64,000 nt of DNA from Parasponia andersonii (lineage: Eukaryota > Streptophyta > Magnoliopsida > Rosales > Cannabaceae): the NCBI GenBank assembly GCA_002914805.1, contig JXTB01000487.1:1-64000 (forward strand). The letters run 5' to 3'. This document shows positions 34,268-47,337 of the stretch, one piece after another (positions within the stretch are counted from its first letter, which is position 1; each line of letters begins with the position of its first letter). Both the position numbers and the translations under genes were made by a program. Below the pieces are notes generated by a model. The model had not been told where the DNA came from, searched no databases, and worked only from the letters and a program-made list of their open reading frames with translations.

Positions 34268-37200
34268 ATGTCAAGTTATAGCGGTGTTGTTGTTTCGGAC
34301 CAGTGGCTTCAAGGCCAGTTCACACAGGTTGAGCTTCGAAGTCTCAAATCTAAAGTAAGTGTGTTTAACAAAGTTATTGAATGAGTTATGGGAGTTTGTA
34401 GTGGATTTGGTTATCAGATAAGAATTCAAAACCGGATACGTTGTTCTTTTCTAATGTGCATGTTTCTTTTATTTTTTTTTTTTTTTTTTTTCCCAGTTAA
34501 TCTCAATCAAGAATCAGAACGGTAAGTTTACTGTTGGAGACTTGCCGCCTTTAATGGTGAAATTAAAGGCATTTAAAGAAATGTATTCTGAGGATGAGAT
34601 CAGGGGGATCTTAGGTGACCAGGGTTCTGACTTCAACAATGAGATTGATTTTGAGGGCTTCCTCAGAGTGAGTTAATCTGTTCTATGTACTCTCAGCTCC
34701 TCTCTTTCTCTCTCTCGCACACGTACATGCTTGTTGCTGTTTATTCAATTCATGAGTTGTCAGAGCCACATTGAAGTGGGAAACAAGTTGGAAACTAAAC
34801 TGTACCAATCAAATTGATGTGGGCATTAAAACAGTTTAAGTTCTATCTAAACTTGAGATTCTTAGATGGAGATGATCTGATAATTTATGGAGTCAAATGG
34901 CAGGTGTATCTGAATTTGCAAGGGCGAGCTACAGAAAAATCGGGTGGTCGAAAGAACTCTTGGTCATTTTTGAAGGCCACCACAACCACCCTTCTTCACA
35001 CAATCAGTGAATCGGAGAAATCATCATATGTTGCTCACATAAACAGTTATCTCGGGGATGATCCATTTCTAAAGCAATATCTTCCATTAGACCCAGCTAC
35101 AAATGATCTATTTGATCTGGCAAAAGATGGAGTTCTTCTATGGTACTAAGCAGGGTCTGCATTATTATATAATGGTTCTTCCATTTAAAGCTGATATTTT
35201 TGGTGTACTAATGCATTTCATGGATTAATGCAGTAAGCTTATCAATGTTGCTGTGCCTGGAACAATCGATGAGCGCGCTATTAACACCAAACGAGTCATC
35301 AATCCTTGGGAAAGGAATGAGAATCATAGTCTTTGCCTCAACTCTGCCAAGGCTATTGGCTGCACAGTGGTTAACATTGGTACCCAGGACTTGGTTGAAG
35401 GAAGAGTAAGTTTTTAACTTGTTTTACTATCCTCGCCAGTTAGGCACGTAAAATTGTGTCTGTACATAATCTGAAGTTATGTTAATTTGCAGCCCCATCT
35501 GGTATTAGGATTGATTTCCCAAATTATAAAGGTAGGCAGCCAAACTTTACTTTGACACTAATCCTTTGATACAATTGAGCTTTACATCATAGAGACTGAT
35601 TTATTCATCCTTCCCGTTTTTTGTTAACTATAGATCCAACTGTTAGCAGATCTTAACCTTAAGAAGACACCTCAGCTTGTGGAACTGGTGGATGATAGCA
35701 AGGTACTAAAGATAAGATTTTTAAAGTTTTTATATTAAAACATTAACATGTCAAAATTTGAAGTCTGCTTGTTATAGATGGCATTCTCTTACATCATATA
35801 TGACAGGATGTTGAAGAGCTCTTGACTTTACCTCCTGACAAGGTTTTATTGAAATGGATGAATTTCCATCTCCAGAAAGCTGGTTACAAGAAACCTGTTA
35901 CAAATTTTTCATCTGACCTGAAGGTATTTGTCACTCCTGTACCTATCAGCACAGTTTAGCAGTGCTGTTATGAATTTTCAAGAAATAGGCCTGTGTAATT
36001 GTGAATTGGTTTAATTGGGATTTTTTTTTTCTTCATTTGCACCCTGAGGGGTGTGGGAAGTGGTTAGTACATTTACTGGCCTGAATTTGTTGAATCAAAA
36101 AATCATGGTAGGTCATGTAAAGTATAGTAAAATAATCTATATAATGTATTATTAAGGACTCACCTGATTCAGTTGGACACTTGGACTATTCCACGTTGAG
36201 AGAATTGGACTATTCCTAGTTTTCTCAACTTGTACTATTTTCCTAATTCTCCATTCAAAAAAATTAGTTTCTTTCCCATAAACTCAAATTGAATTAACTT
36301 ATTGTCTACTGGTTATGCTCTTCGTGATTTTGATTTAATGTTGGTTATGTTTTTGCTAACACATATACAGGATGGAGAGGCTTATGCTTACTTGCTTAAT
36401 GTTCTTGCCCCAGAACACTGCAGTCCAGCCACATTGGATACTAAGGATCCAAATGAGAGAGCAAAATTGGTTCTTGATCATGCAGAGAGAATGGACTGCA
36501 AAAGATACTTATCGCCTAAAGACATTGTTGAGGGTTCATCAAATCTAAATCTAGCATTCGTGGCGCAAATATTCCATCAAAGGTTTGAAATTGTAGTATG
36601 CCATCTTTGTTCATATATCTAATTGCTCTTCTTTGGTAGTTCTATTTTCTTTCTTCTTTGTGATAAGAAAATGGTAGTTCTTGCTTGGCTAAAGAAATTT
36701 GATATTTTGGTTCGGAAGTTGACTTAAGAAGATGCCTTCTGCAGAAATGGCCTCTCTACAGATAGCAAAAAGATTTCTTTTGCTGAGATGATGACAGATG
36801 ATGTGCAAACGTCTAGAGAAGAGAGATGTTATCGATTGTGGATCAATAGTCTAGGCATTGCTACTTATGTAAACAATGTGTTTGAGGATGTCAGAAACGG
36901 GTATATTTCTAATTTTAACAAGAAAATTAGTCAGGCAAAATTCACTTTCTTTTTGCAAGTGTTTGTCAAATTTTTAATGTTCTTATTCATAACATAATCT
37001 TTTTAATGCTAGTATCTTGACTAATTTTATTTGATACAGATGGATTCTTTTAGAAGTTCTTGATAAAGTTTCTCCGGGAACAGTTAACTGGAAGCATGCA
37101 TCAAAGCCACCAATTAAAATGCCATTTAGAAAAGTAGAGAATTGCAACCAAGTTATTAGAATTGGAAAGCAACTAAAATTTTCACTAGTGAATGTGGCTG

Positions 37201-38835
37201 GAAATGACATTGTACAAGGAAATAAGAAGCTCATACTTGGTAAATTTTACTTTGTCTGTTGTCGTGTGTATCACATGCTTTACTAGTTTGCTTCTGAGAT
37301 GAGCAGAATTGTGGAAGTAACTTACTGTTAACCAAGCATAACCTTTTTCTTTCTTCTTTTTCTTTTTTTTTTCTCCTTTTTAATTATGTTTGGTCTTCTT
37401 TCTTTACCCTTTCCTACTGGCTTCAATCCCTACACTCTGGTGTTTTGTCTCACATGTGAGTTGGTTTCATTTTCAAAGCTTTGAAAGCTTTTGTGGAAGA
37501 AAGTTAGGTAATAATTATTCGAGTACAAGAGAATAACTCAATTTGAATATGATCTACGCAAAGAAGTTATCTTTTCCATTTTCTTCTTGTTGGTCTTTTT
37601 AGGTTTTGGATGTTTGTTTTTTGGCTTATTGCTAGCTACTGACAAAAACTACTCCTATTAGATTTGGTGTTTGTGATGTATGTTTCTAAAGATTTGTTGT
37701 CTAAGTGCCGAATTTCGTTTACACCTGCAGCCTTCTTGTGGCAGTTGATGAGATTCAATATCCTTCAACTTTTGAAGAACTTGAGGTCGCATTCCCAAGG
37801 AAAGGAGATGACAGATGCCGATATCCTTAATTGGGCTAACAAGAAAGTCAAAAGCACAGGCAGAAATTCTCACATGGAGAGTTTTAAGGTTTACTGACAA
37901 AACTATTGTCCCATCATAGTCTGAACGATGTTATATAGGCAAATATTCTTTAACGTGGTGCCTGTCTTCAGGATAAGAGCCTGTCAAGTGGGATTTTCTT
38001 CCTTGAGCTTCTTAGTGCTGTGGAGCCTAGAGTTGTCAACTGGAACCTTGTTACTAAGGGCGAAAGTGGTAAGATTTCTTGCAGTTTTCATTGCTGTGCA
38101 AACTAAGTTTTCAAACCATTAACCTTTTTAAGGCTAAAATTCTGGTGAAATAAATTGGCTCACTTATTTCTGGTTGAAATGATAGATGACGAAAAGAAGT
38201 TGAATGCTACATACATAATCAGTGTAGCACGAAAGCTTGGCTGTTCCATCTTCTTGTTACCTGAGGACATCATGGAGGTGAGACTGCAACTGGATTCTTA
38301 TGTTTCTTTATTCATCTATCTCTTATTTACTTGACAGAGATGGCATTTTATTGATCTCGCATTACGATTTTGACGAGCTAGATGACTTGCGAAAATTTTA
38401 ATGTCAGCCCATTTGTTGGGGAAAAGTCCTAAATTGGGTTATATTATTGCCAGAGGAGTCGAAGATAAAATCCTCAAAATAGATGACACAAGATAGAAAG
38501 ATGCACATATGCAATATAGGATTAGTAGCTCTTTCATGCAAGGCATGGACTTATATAGAATCTTAAGAACTGAATGATCTTTTATATGGCAGGTCAACCA
38601 GAAGATGATTCTCACCCTGACTGCAAGCATCATGTCCTGGAGTCTTCAACAGCCAGTTGACGATGCAGGCGGGTTATCGTCCTCTGCTGATGCATCCCCG
38701 GCACCATCTGTTAGTGGCGAGGATGAAAGCTCCTCCCTCGGTGGTGATGTTTCGAACTTGAGCGTTGACGATGCTGCCTCTGACACTACCGTCTCATCCC
38801 AGGTCGATAATGAGGGGTCTCCTATGCCAGAGTGA
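34268..38835 (+). CDS. FIM: Fimbrin (actin-bundling protein), 14 coding exons
   Basis: Cross-links actin filaments in the cytoplasm. Coding exons: 34268-34354, 34497-34667, 34904-35142, 35234-35405, 35493-35531, 35634-35702, 35807-35923, 36371-36582, 36745-36900, 37040-37239, 37731-37888, 37972-38068, 38186-38277, 38593-38835; total 2052 nt, 683 residues, in the normal range for plant fimbrins. An EF-hand-like N-terminal region (about 1-85) precedes four calponin-homology domains in two actin-binding pairs (roughly 120-240, 265-370, 390-500, 515-625). Typical strings are [31 protein letters not shown] and [16 protein letters not shown]. The tail from about 640 is rich in Ser and Asp, like that of other plant fimbrins, and is the least conserved part. 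All introns are GT-AG; no stop or shift was found. The paralogue number is not decidable here. Confidence 0.94.
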
Positions 38836-39719
38836 ATCAGTTTTTGCAGTTGTCTGCCTACGTGAGAAGAGTTGCTTTATGAGAGTGGTAAAGAGAAGGG
38901 TTGCTTAAAGCAAAGACATAGTTGAAGAAATGCGAACAAGATGTGATGAGAAAGCAGAGAATGCATTGTAAAAAGCTTTTGTCTTTAAATAGTATATATT
39001 TTTTTTTTTAGGCAAATAGAAAGAGTTGTTCTCAGACACCCGAAAAGTTAAAAAAGAGAAAGATACAGAATACAAGTTGGTTTGAACATTTTCGTTCCCA
39101 TCTTACCCGTTGCTCTCTGCTCGAGTAAAGCTCTCCAATTTCGTATGTATTCTTTTCACAGTTATTACATTAATAAAATTCAATGATAATTTTTAAGGCT
39201 CCAAATTACGAGTATCTCAACATCTTGCCAATAACAGAGATTAACTGAAATAACTACCTCTCGCTAAGGAAGATAGAAACCAAGAAACTAAAGCTAATTC
39301 CTTTATATGACAAAAACAGAAACCAAGTGTATTATGAATCGTAGATGTGGCTTTATCGACTCAAGATTTGACAGACAATCGAAAACAATATCACATATAT
39401 TAAGTTAAAAGAGAGTGTTAGTCCTTTATATATCATTTTAAAGTTCAAATTTCAATTTTTTCCACCGGGACTAATTTTTTTTGAAGGATGTGGGGCTATA
39501 ATTTAATGCAAATCATAACAAATCTTTTATAGTCGCATTATGATGAAAATAAAGTTGGGAAATTATCCTCTATCTTAAAAAAGTGCTAAAAAAATCTTTG
39601 CATTTTTAGAAATTCAAAATAAGTACCTACTATTTGAGATAAATTATTTAAACAAGTATGAAAAAAACCCTTATATTATTAAAAATTCAATATAATTTTT
39701 TTTATTTGAATTATTATAT
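38836..39719. other. Fimbrin 3' UTR and intergenic DNA
   Basis: The first few hundred bases are the likely 3' untranslated region. AATAAAATTC at about 39172 could be the polyadenylation signal. Beyond that the sequence is AT-rich with no gene visible. Confidence 0.45.
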
Positions 39720-40215
39720 CATTTACTATTTTTGACTTTAAAAAATTAAAAAAATTAATATTTTACCCATTATTTATATTATTTAAGGCACAAACTATAT
39801 TTGAAAATGAGATGAGAGAGAATACATATGGTCTAAAACCTCTTTTTTAAAAAAAAAAAAAAAACTCTTCCCACCATAGTTTCAAAACAAATCCAAAAAA
39901 GAAAAAAAAACCATAAAATTTTTAAAAATTTCGAAAGTGACAAAAAAAAAAACTCTTTCCTCTATAGTTGTAGCACAAATCTAAAAAAGCAAAAAAGAAA
40001 CCTAAAATTTTCAAAAGTTTCGAAAGTGACAAAAATTTCCATTAATTTTAGATTTTTTTTTTTGGATTTGTGTTGGAGGGAAGAATGTTTTTTTTTTTTT
40101 TTCAGACTATATATATATATATATATTCTTTCTTCTTTCATTTTTAAATGTGATGTGTGCCTTAAAATAATATAATAAAAGGTAAAATGTTAATTTTACT
40201 AATTTTATGTAAATA
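39720..40215. mobile_element. Large foldback element with internal tandem and inverted copies
   Basis: The outer arms pair over more than 70 bp. TTTAAGGCACAAACTATATT on the left matches the reverse complement of GTGTGCCTTAAA on the right, and the pairing continues through TAATATTTTACC and GAAAATGAGATGAGAGAGAA. Inside, a unit of about 85-90 bp ending TTTCGAAAGTGACAAA occurs twice in tandem (from about 39862 and 39950). A third partial copy follows in reverse orientation near 40040-40090. No coding capacity. Confidence 0.6.
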
Positions 40216-40574
40216 AATTATGAGGAAGAACTTTTCTTTCCTTGCAAAATTGAGAGATTAGTCCAATATAAAGAATAAACTCTCACTTATTTAAGAGACA
40301 ATATAAATAATTATTAGGGATAAGAACTGTGATATGTATATAAGAAAATATAAATAATTATTAGAGATAAGAATAAGAGAAATAGAAACTGACAAGAGTT
40401 TCAATTAATTCCCAATATTTATTGGTGTAATTGATAAGTTGGCTACATAGCAAGATATAATATCTGATGATGGAGTTTTCATGATAATTAATTAGATACA
40501 ATCCACATCTGTTTTTTAAGTCAGAAGTATTTGTATAAAGATAAAATCTGAGTATAATATCACTGATGTTATAT

Positions 40575-40905
40575 TAAAACATATCATTTTATCAATAGCC
40601 TTGAGATCAACATCTCGCATGATTTTGTTTTAATTAAGTCATTTTGTCGATAACTTTGGCATTTAGCATGATCTTTCTTTTCTTCTTCTCTTTTTTTTTT
40701 TTTTTTTTCAGTCAGGTCATCTTGTCGATAATTTTGGCATTTCACGTGATCATCCTTTTGGCTAGATCATATTGTTGATTAGCTTTGATGGTATATCACA
40801 TGATCTTACTCTAACTAAGTCACATTATCGATAGCCTTAGCATCTCGCATGATCTTGTTTTAGTTGGATCATCTTGTTGATTGTCGTAGATTTTTGCATG
40901 ACCAT
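40575..40905. repeat. Degenerate tandem array, about 50-bp unit
   Basis: Five or six diverged copies of a unit resembling CATCTCGCATGATCTTG, TTTTAGTT.A.GTCAT and TTGTCGATAACTTTGG. A T-rich stretch near 40680-40710 interrupts it. It lies downstream of the truncated gypsy gag and may be that element's 3' non-coding part, as arrays of this kind occur there in Tat-type elements. Confidence 0.65.
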
Positions 40906-41329
40906 ATAAGTTGTCAGATGATGATTGCAGTTTTATGCAATCTCAATTAAATATTTTGGTATTAAAGTTTATGAATTGCATATATCATATGATAGAAATA
41001 CAGAAGAAAATAGAAACTAACCATTTATTGTAACTAAAATATTTTACAACTTACAATTCCTAATGAAAGGGATGTTTGTAGAGTCATTATAGTTGATATT
41101 GAAAACTTACTTGAGCCTAAAGCCCAGTGAATTATTAAAAATGGTTCACATTGCCTCATTACAGAACTTGAGACTTTATTGAATTTTCCATGGTGACTTT
41201 GGATTTCTTGATAGTTGTTTACAAACTTTGTCTTCACTAGTCATCTCAATAGTGGTATAGATATTTATTTAATCTTTTCTATAGTTAGGAAATAGATTAT
41301 TCTCAGCTCTTTGTTATTGTTGCCCTAAC

Positions 41330-42377
41330 AAAATTTCACCTCTATGAGCTTTTTCATGGTAGGTTTTCTGCATTGTATAACAGTCAGATGTAGCACGGTC
41401 TACTTTCTTATAAAACAAACAGAATTTGAGATTCCTTGTTTCTTCTGGTGTGGGCAAATTTTGGACTGGTAGAGGTCGTAATATTCCATTTTCTATCCAT
41501 ATTCATACGAGTGCAATGATTTGATTTTGTGTTAGAGGTATCCCAGGAGGGGATGGTTGATTTCTTTTGTCTTGACAGACTTTTTTAACTAAAGTGACCT
41601 TTCCTTTTCGCTTAAGAAAAAAAACTTACCTCAACTTTCAGTACCATATCTTTCAGAAAATTTATACAATTCTATTATTGTTTCTTTGATATTGCTTACT
41701 CTGAACATTAGTTTAGCAAAATTCGGAATGATATGATTTTGAATGTGGACTTTGTATTCAGCTCGCATGCCTTTGACACACATTTGAATCAGTTCGTTCT
41801 TTGAGATGATTTCTTTACAATTCGAAGCCTTTTCATTGAGTCTATTCACATAAGTTGTGAACGATTCACTCTCTTTTTGTGTTATGTTGGAAAGATCAGA
41901 CAGATCTAATTTACACTATGTTATAAAGAATTTGGTGCAGAATGTTACGACCGATTCATCCCATGTAGGGATACTGCTTGCTGGTAAATTGATATACCAT
42001 AAATATGCTCGGTCTATGAGAGATTTTGAAAATTCTCTCAGCCTCAATTCATGATTGTTGGCATAAATTCCGAGATCATCTAGGAAACCAATGATATGCT
42101 CCTTAGCATTGCCTTCTTTTCCATCAAATTTCTTGAAATAAGGATTAGAGTAATCCTTCAGATATGGCTTAGACAAAATATGTGCAGGATAAGGAGACTG
42201 AAAATTCATTGTTGCCATAATTTTACTAGCTTTTTCTGTATCTATTTTGAGCACATCTTGTAGTTGTTCTTTGGTAATAAAATTACGAGAATTTCCATTA
42301 TTCGTTCTAACTAGAGTTGTGAAATTGGTGGGGTTTTTCTGCATTGCTGACATAACAGGATTTTGATTATCTGACAC
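41330..42377 (-). pseudogene. Ty3/gypsy gag relic of a second, truncated element
   Basis: The minus-strand frame from 42377 includes NPYFKKFDGKEGNAKEHI, AYLWYINLPASSIPTWDE and VTFCTKFF, the hallmark of retrotransposon gag. Further pieces read NRLNEKASNCKEIISKNELI (near 41849) and IKETIIELYKFSERYG. Near 41380-41450 there is a FCLFYKKVDRATSDC zinc-knuckle-like piece. Stops separate them. No protease, reverse transcriptase or integrase follows to the left, so most of pol is missing. Confidence 0.8.
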
Positions 42378-42700
42378 CAGTAAATTGTTGTTTTGACATG
42401 AGAGGATAGGAGTAACAGTCCCCTACTTGTCTTTCTTTTCTATCTCAGTCAATTATTGCATCACCAGCTCCAGAGATTTCATCCAATATTCTAATGCATA
42501 TTTCATCTGTGCAAGTGTCTCCTCTTGCTAACTTGATGTTTCATTACTTGGTAAATTCTATTCCTCAATTATTTTCACAACAACTTTTTTTTAAAAGAAA
42601 ATTTGGTAGAGTTTAGAGATGATTTTTTTTTTCAGTCAAATGAACAAACAGAGTTCCGAGAGATTTTAGAAATATTGAAGAAATCTGGTTTCACTTGGTT

Positions 42701-42720
42701 ACTCCCGAGCAGAGTCACCT
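42701..42720 (-). promoter_or_regulatory. Primer-binding site of the truncated gypsy element
   Basis: On the minus strand AGGTGACTCTGCTCGGGAGT resembles the GGTGACTCTGCTGGGGA type of primer site found in many plant gypsy elements. It lies about 320 bp upstream of the gag start, next to an LTR-like end. Confidence 0.55.
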
Positions 42721-42724
42721 TTAA

Positions 42725-43630
42725 TGTTCGAGGGTATTTTTTTTTATGAATTGATCAGAGAAAAATTAATCAAGCACAAGAACACTTAATTAAGGATTAC
42801 AAGATAGTGGTAAAAAGTTGGAGAAAATGATATGACAAATTATAATAATATGATCCCACGTATCAAAAAATTAATGCATCTTTGACAGCTCAGCTTGCAA
42901 ATAAATAGGTGTGAGTGGTTTCAATGATTATCACCACGTATTAGATAGTTAGTATTTCTAACGCAAGTGATACTAAGCATATGTTTAGAAACAAACAAAA
43001 AGACAGTTAGTTTTTTGACACAAGTGATTGCAGTTATTTTGTCAGAAATATAAATAAACGATATTGAAAATAATTAGAAAATTAGATTTTTGACATAAGT
43101 AATTATAACTATATTGTCAAAGATAAAGGAAAATAAAAATACTGAATTTAATGTGAACAGTTACAAACGATGGTCATATATACTACAACTCAACTTACTA
43201 AATAATTTAGAATCACAGATCTGCGAATATTTAAAGTATAGAATTTAAATGTTAGCACAATATATATAGTTAGCACCTTATAAATATTTAGACTAATAGA
43301 AAAAATAATATAGTGAATAACCAGCATTACCAAAATTTGAATAATAATAATATGCTAATAATAATAAATATAAATATTAATATGCATATTGATGTATGTA
43401 AGGTTGGGTATTAGGCTAAGGATTAAAGAGAAGAGTTAATATAAAAATGGGTTTATGTGTTTAATAAGGCACGAAGTCAAAAACTGAGACAATATGAGAG
43501 AACAAAAGGTTAATGGGACGTAGGAAAAAGTAAAAAAAAAGAGAGAGAATAGTTACAGGTTGGGAGAATTAAAGTAAGATGAAGTTATTATTCTTGATAT
43601 CTCTCCCTTAATATTCAAGAGACAAGGCCC
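42725..43630 (-). repeat. Probable 5' LTR of the truncated gypsy element
   Basis: Starts TGTTCGAGGG beside the primer-binding site. The outer end is uncertain: TGGGCC on the minus strand near 43630 is a possibility. I found no second copy in the window, which fits loss of the 3' half of the element. Confidence 0.35.
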
Positions 43631-44027
43631 ATATATACGTCGGCATATATAAATGTAGTTCTTTAACTGCCAGTTGAATCAGCTTCGTGGCAATATCAGT
43701 GGACAACTCAATCACAAGGTGTCACGAGGAGAGAAATGCTTTTTGCTACCTGTCAAATGTCCAAGCTACTAGGTGTCACAAGTTTGTATTTAGTCCTCCA
43801 ATCCGGCAAATGAACGTGGCAGCCTTTAATTTGATAAAACAATTTTTCCGACGAGAATTTGACATTTGTCCCGGACTGTTGAAGTCTTCACTTGTTCAAC
43901 GTAATTTTGATATGCCGTACTTTTTTAATTAATAGCATATTGTATAATTATTATATTATTTGTGATTTAATATTTTAATTAGTGACTAATTATATAAATT
44001 TTGTCACACTCTAAAATAATAGTCATC

Positions 44028-44267
44028 GGTACTAATTCAATAGTTTTTTTTTATTTACTTATATGTATTATTTTACTTAATTAAAATTTATCACGTACGT
44101 ATTTTCATGATAAAAAATAAATTAAGAAAGAATATTAAATAATGTATATTTGTTATTATTATCTTTTATTATAACTACTCAAATCATGATAGCATTATCT
44201 ACTAGGTACAAAATACACAAATACCTATAAATGGGTTAAAAAGGAAAATACCTAATGAATTATGACC

Positions 44268-44268
<1 letters not shown>
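44028..44268. mobile_element. MITE-like element copy D, beside a TA microsatellite
   Basis: Runs from GGTACTAATTCAATAG to AATGAATTATGACC and is followed directly by (TA)n (44269-44293). The interior resembles copy C: ATTAAATAATGTATATTTGT, then ACTCAAATCATGATAGC. Non-coding. Confidence 0.5.
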
Positions 44269-44289
<21 letters not shown>

Positions 44290-44298
<9 letters not shown>

Positions 44299-44600
44299 TC
44301 ACAGCTAAATGACTGAAACACTTGAATTCTCTATTCTTCTGATACCATTTTTTGGTGATTCTGATAAGGTATTCTTTCTTTAATTTCAGTAATAGTTTTC
44401 TTCACTTCAATTTTATTACGATTTTCTAGCTTCTCAATCTCTTTTTTGTGGCTTTTCTAGAAAAAAACTCAAACACTACGTCATTTGAAAATTTTGTGGA
44501 AATTATTTGAAATTTTCATCTTTTAAGGATTACCTAAATACAGTTTTCCTTATTTGGTTACTGAGAAAATGAGTTGAAAAATAAATTATTACTTTAAAAT
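44290..44600 (+). other. Gene-leader-like repeat, copy 1
   Basis: Shares a series of blocks, in order, with 63700-64000: TTCTGATAAGGTA, TTTCAGTAATA, CAAACACTACG, GAAATTATTTGAAATTTTCA, AAGGATTACCTAA and TTTGGTTACTGAGAAAATGAG. In the 63700 copy TTCATCTT|GTAAGG looks like a donor site; here that GT is replaced (CTTTTAAGG). It may be the leader exon and first intron of a gene family, possibly the cystatin-like gene whose exons lie at 52841-53694. That link is inference. Confidence 0.5.
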
Positions 44601-45419
44601 TGTGAAATACCCATGTGTATTGTAGTTATGAAATTTCTGGTTTTGAATTTTGGTTATAATCTTGCATTGTTGACAAAAATGGGTTTTTATTGGATGTATT
44701 TGATTCTTATGAGTTACTTTAAAGTACCCATAAGTTTTGTGATATTTTAATGCATGATTTTTTTTCTTTAAACTTGTCTTGATTTTGGAAATTAGAGTGC
44801 GAGTTAAGGAAGAATTATGGCTTTATCACCATCTAATTTTTTTTTTCTCCTTTTGTTACCTTATTTCTTTGTTAAAGTCCAAACATAACAAAATGAAACC
44901 CCTCTAAATTTTTTTCTTTCCTCCCAAAACTATGCTAGGTAGGAGGGAAAAGGAAGAATAAGGAAAAAAAAATGCAGAAAATGACAAAGTTAGTTGTTTA
45001 GTAAGAGAGGACCAAAAAAAAAAAAAAAACAAAATGAAAAAATAGTTAGAAAATTTTGAGATGGAGTCCACCTCTTATTTCTCCTCCAAAATATGGAAAA
45101 AATGAGAATTAGGTAAAAATTTTACTAGCATATGAATAAATTAAATTACTAAACTACTTATATATACTTAATTTTAAATAATAATAAGATAGAAGAATTA
45201 TGTTTCTTTCTTCTTTAATTCTTACGTATCAAATAACTACAAAAAAAATATATTTTCTTTTTCATTCTACACATTTTCTTTCCTCAACATAGCGTAAAAT
45301 TTGAATTCCAAACAGAACTAAAGAAAGTTAGAGAATAATTGCACTTGTAGTCGGATTTGTCTAAAAAACAAAGAGAGAAAGCAAGCATAGCTAGGAGTGT
45401 GGCATGGGATGAATAATAG

Positions 45420-45790
45420 CACAAGACATTGCCTGTCATTAAACGATACTACGAACTAAAGAGATGACATTTTGTTTTATACAGATGGCCCCTAACGTTG
45501 CCCTTTTATCTACCCGCCATCCCTGTATTTTGTAAAATTACATTAAAAAGATGAAAAATAAATAAATAATAAATTTAAGTTGTCCTAGAATGGCAAAACC
45601 TATATAAAGTGGGGAAAAAAAAACCAAATACACCTGGAACGTTCTCTTAAATATTAACTTTCTTTTTCAATTCTCTTTTTTCCATAAAACTTAAGTTTGT
45701 TTGGTTGCTGGGAAAATTGAGAAGAAAAAGGAAATTATTTCCCATAATTTGGAAATATCCATTGTGTATACGAGTATAGGAATTTAGGAG
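45420..45790 (+). other. Second, more diverged leader/promoter-like copy
   Basis: A segment with CCCTGTATTTTGTAAAATTA, AATGGCAAAACCTATATAAA and TTTGTTTGGTTGCTGGGAAA resembles parts of 54860-55090 and 63520-64000. The latter motif also ends the 63700 leader copy. TATATAAA at 45600-45607 would serve as TATA box. No coding exon follows before the copia element. Confidence 0.35.
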
Positions 45791-46965
45791 AAGTACAAGC
45801 AAGCCAAGAAGCACGTATTCGTATATGAATTTGTATATGTGCATGTATATGAATTCTTCTTGGTGTACTTTACAATATAGATTTGTTCTCTTTATTAGCT
45901 ATGTCACCTTTGTCTATAATTTTTTTGAAATAGATTGGTATTAATTTTTCTATGGTTTTTTTCGAAATAGATTGGTATTAATTTTTTCTCACTAATATCG
46001 TTATAGATGGTTGGTCATCCTAAGTCAGGCGAATTAGAATCTAGTTGAATGAAACTCAAAACTTGAACATTATAAAAACAGCCTGTGCAGCCATATCTAG
46101 TTCTGTCACATCTGTTAAGCAGGTAATTAGAAAAATGAAAACCCAATAATAAGTCTCTCCATCTATGCTTTGTGATAATCTTACTAAGACCCAAACATAT
46201 TATTTCACCCAATTGAAGTATATACATACTCAATAATAAAATAATTATTGGAATTAATCAAGTGCTTACACTCGTGATTTTTTCGATTTTGATCTGTGAT
46301 TTGGAACTTCACGACTCATTATATGGATATCAGATATATAGATAATAGATTTCTAGTTATATATTTTGTTGAATATCTATCAAATTGGTTGGTTTTTGAT
46401 ACATTGATCACTGCTTCTTATTTCGGTCGCAAAGGCAACTTTTGTTGCTACTACTGGCTGTGAAAATTTTACTTTTTTTCCCCTTCTTTTTCCACTTTTG
46501 ATGTATGATGCGGAGTATTGTGACATTACATATTAAAGTAATGGATGTTAGATTAATTATTTATTAAACTAATATATCATGTATGCTAAATTCTGAATTT
46601 CTTTTAGATTTTCAGTGAGGATCATTGTTTCGATTCTTTTGTTCTTTTACAGTATACACACATGTATATTGAACTTGTCTCAGTCTATTTGTCCTTGTAC
46701 TTCAATAATTATCAAAAGTATATTGGTGATCTTGTTTAAAATCAATTCCAGGATACTTCCTTTGCTATACTTTCTTCAATATTTATCCTATTACTTTTCG
46801 ATATGGTCACCTTTTATTACTTCAAATGTTTCGAGGATGTATACTATTGGATAATGTTTGTTAATTTCGGGCATTTTGTTCCCAGTTTTTGAGAACTTCG
46901 GGGCTCATGGTTTCCAATAGTCATGCATTTGCCTTTATTTGCGGTACTATATCATTTGTAAAATA

Positions 46966-47329
46966 TGTTGGAAATGAGAGATTTTTAAGATTAGAAAGAT
47001 TAAAAAGAAGAACTTGAGAGAATTTTGGTAGAAGAGGAGAATTTGTATTACTATTTGAATTGTTTTTTTTGGCTTAATACAAAATATGGAGGAGCACTCT
47101 ATTAGAGAGGAGCACATTATTTATACTACTCCAAAGATCATTCTAGATGGAGTAAGGATACTCCATCTAACCACTAACCACCTAATTAATTATATAATCT
47201 AGCAAATACAAGAATACTTTAAATCTTGAATATTATTATTAAGCATACAAAATAAACCCAATACAAGCTCAAATAACAAAACTACTTATCTATGATCTAA
47301 TGAGTCATAAATAAGTTTATTTTGTAACA
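46966..47329 (-). repeat. Left LTR (3' LTR of the copia element)
   Basis: Starts TGTTGGAAATGAG and ends TTGTAACA. Aligns with 51900-52255 with moderate divergence and several small indels. Confidence 0.9.
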
Positions 47330-47337
47330 TCTTTCCC

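Noticed and set aside
43687..43932. 81-codon frame
   Set aside because: No similarity to a family I know, no promoter signal, in repeat-rich DNA.
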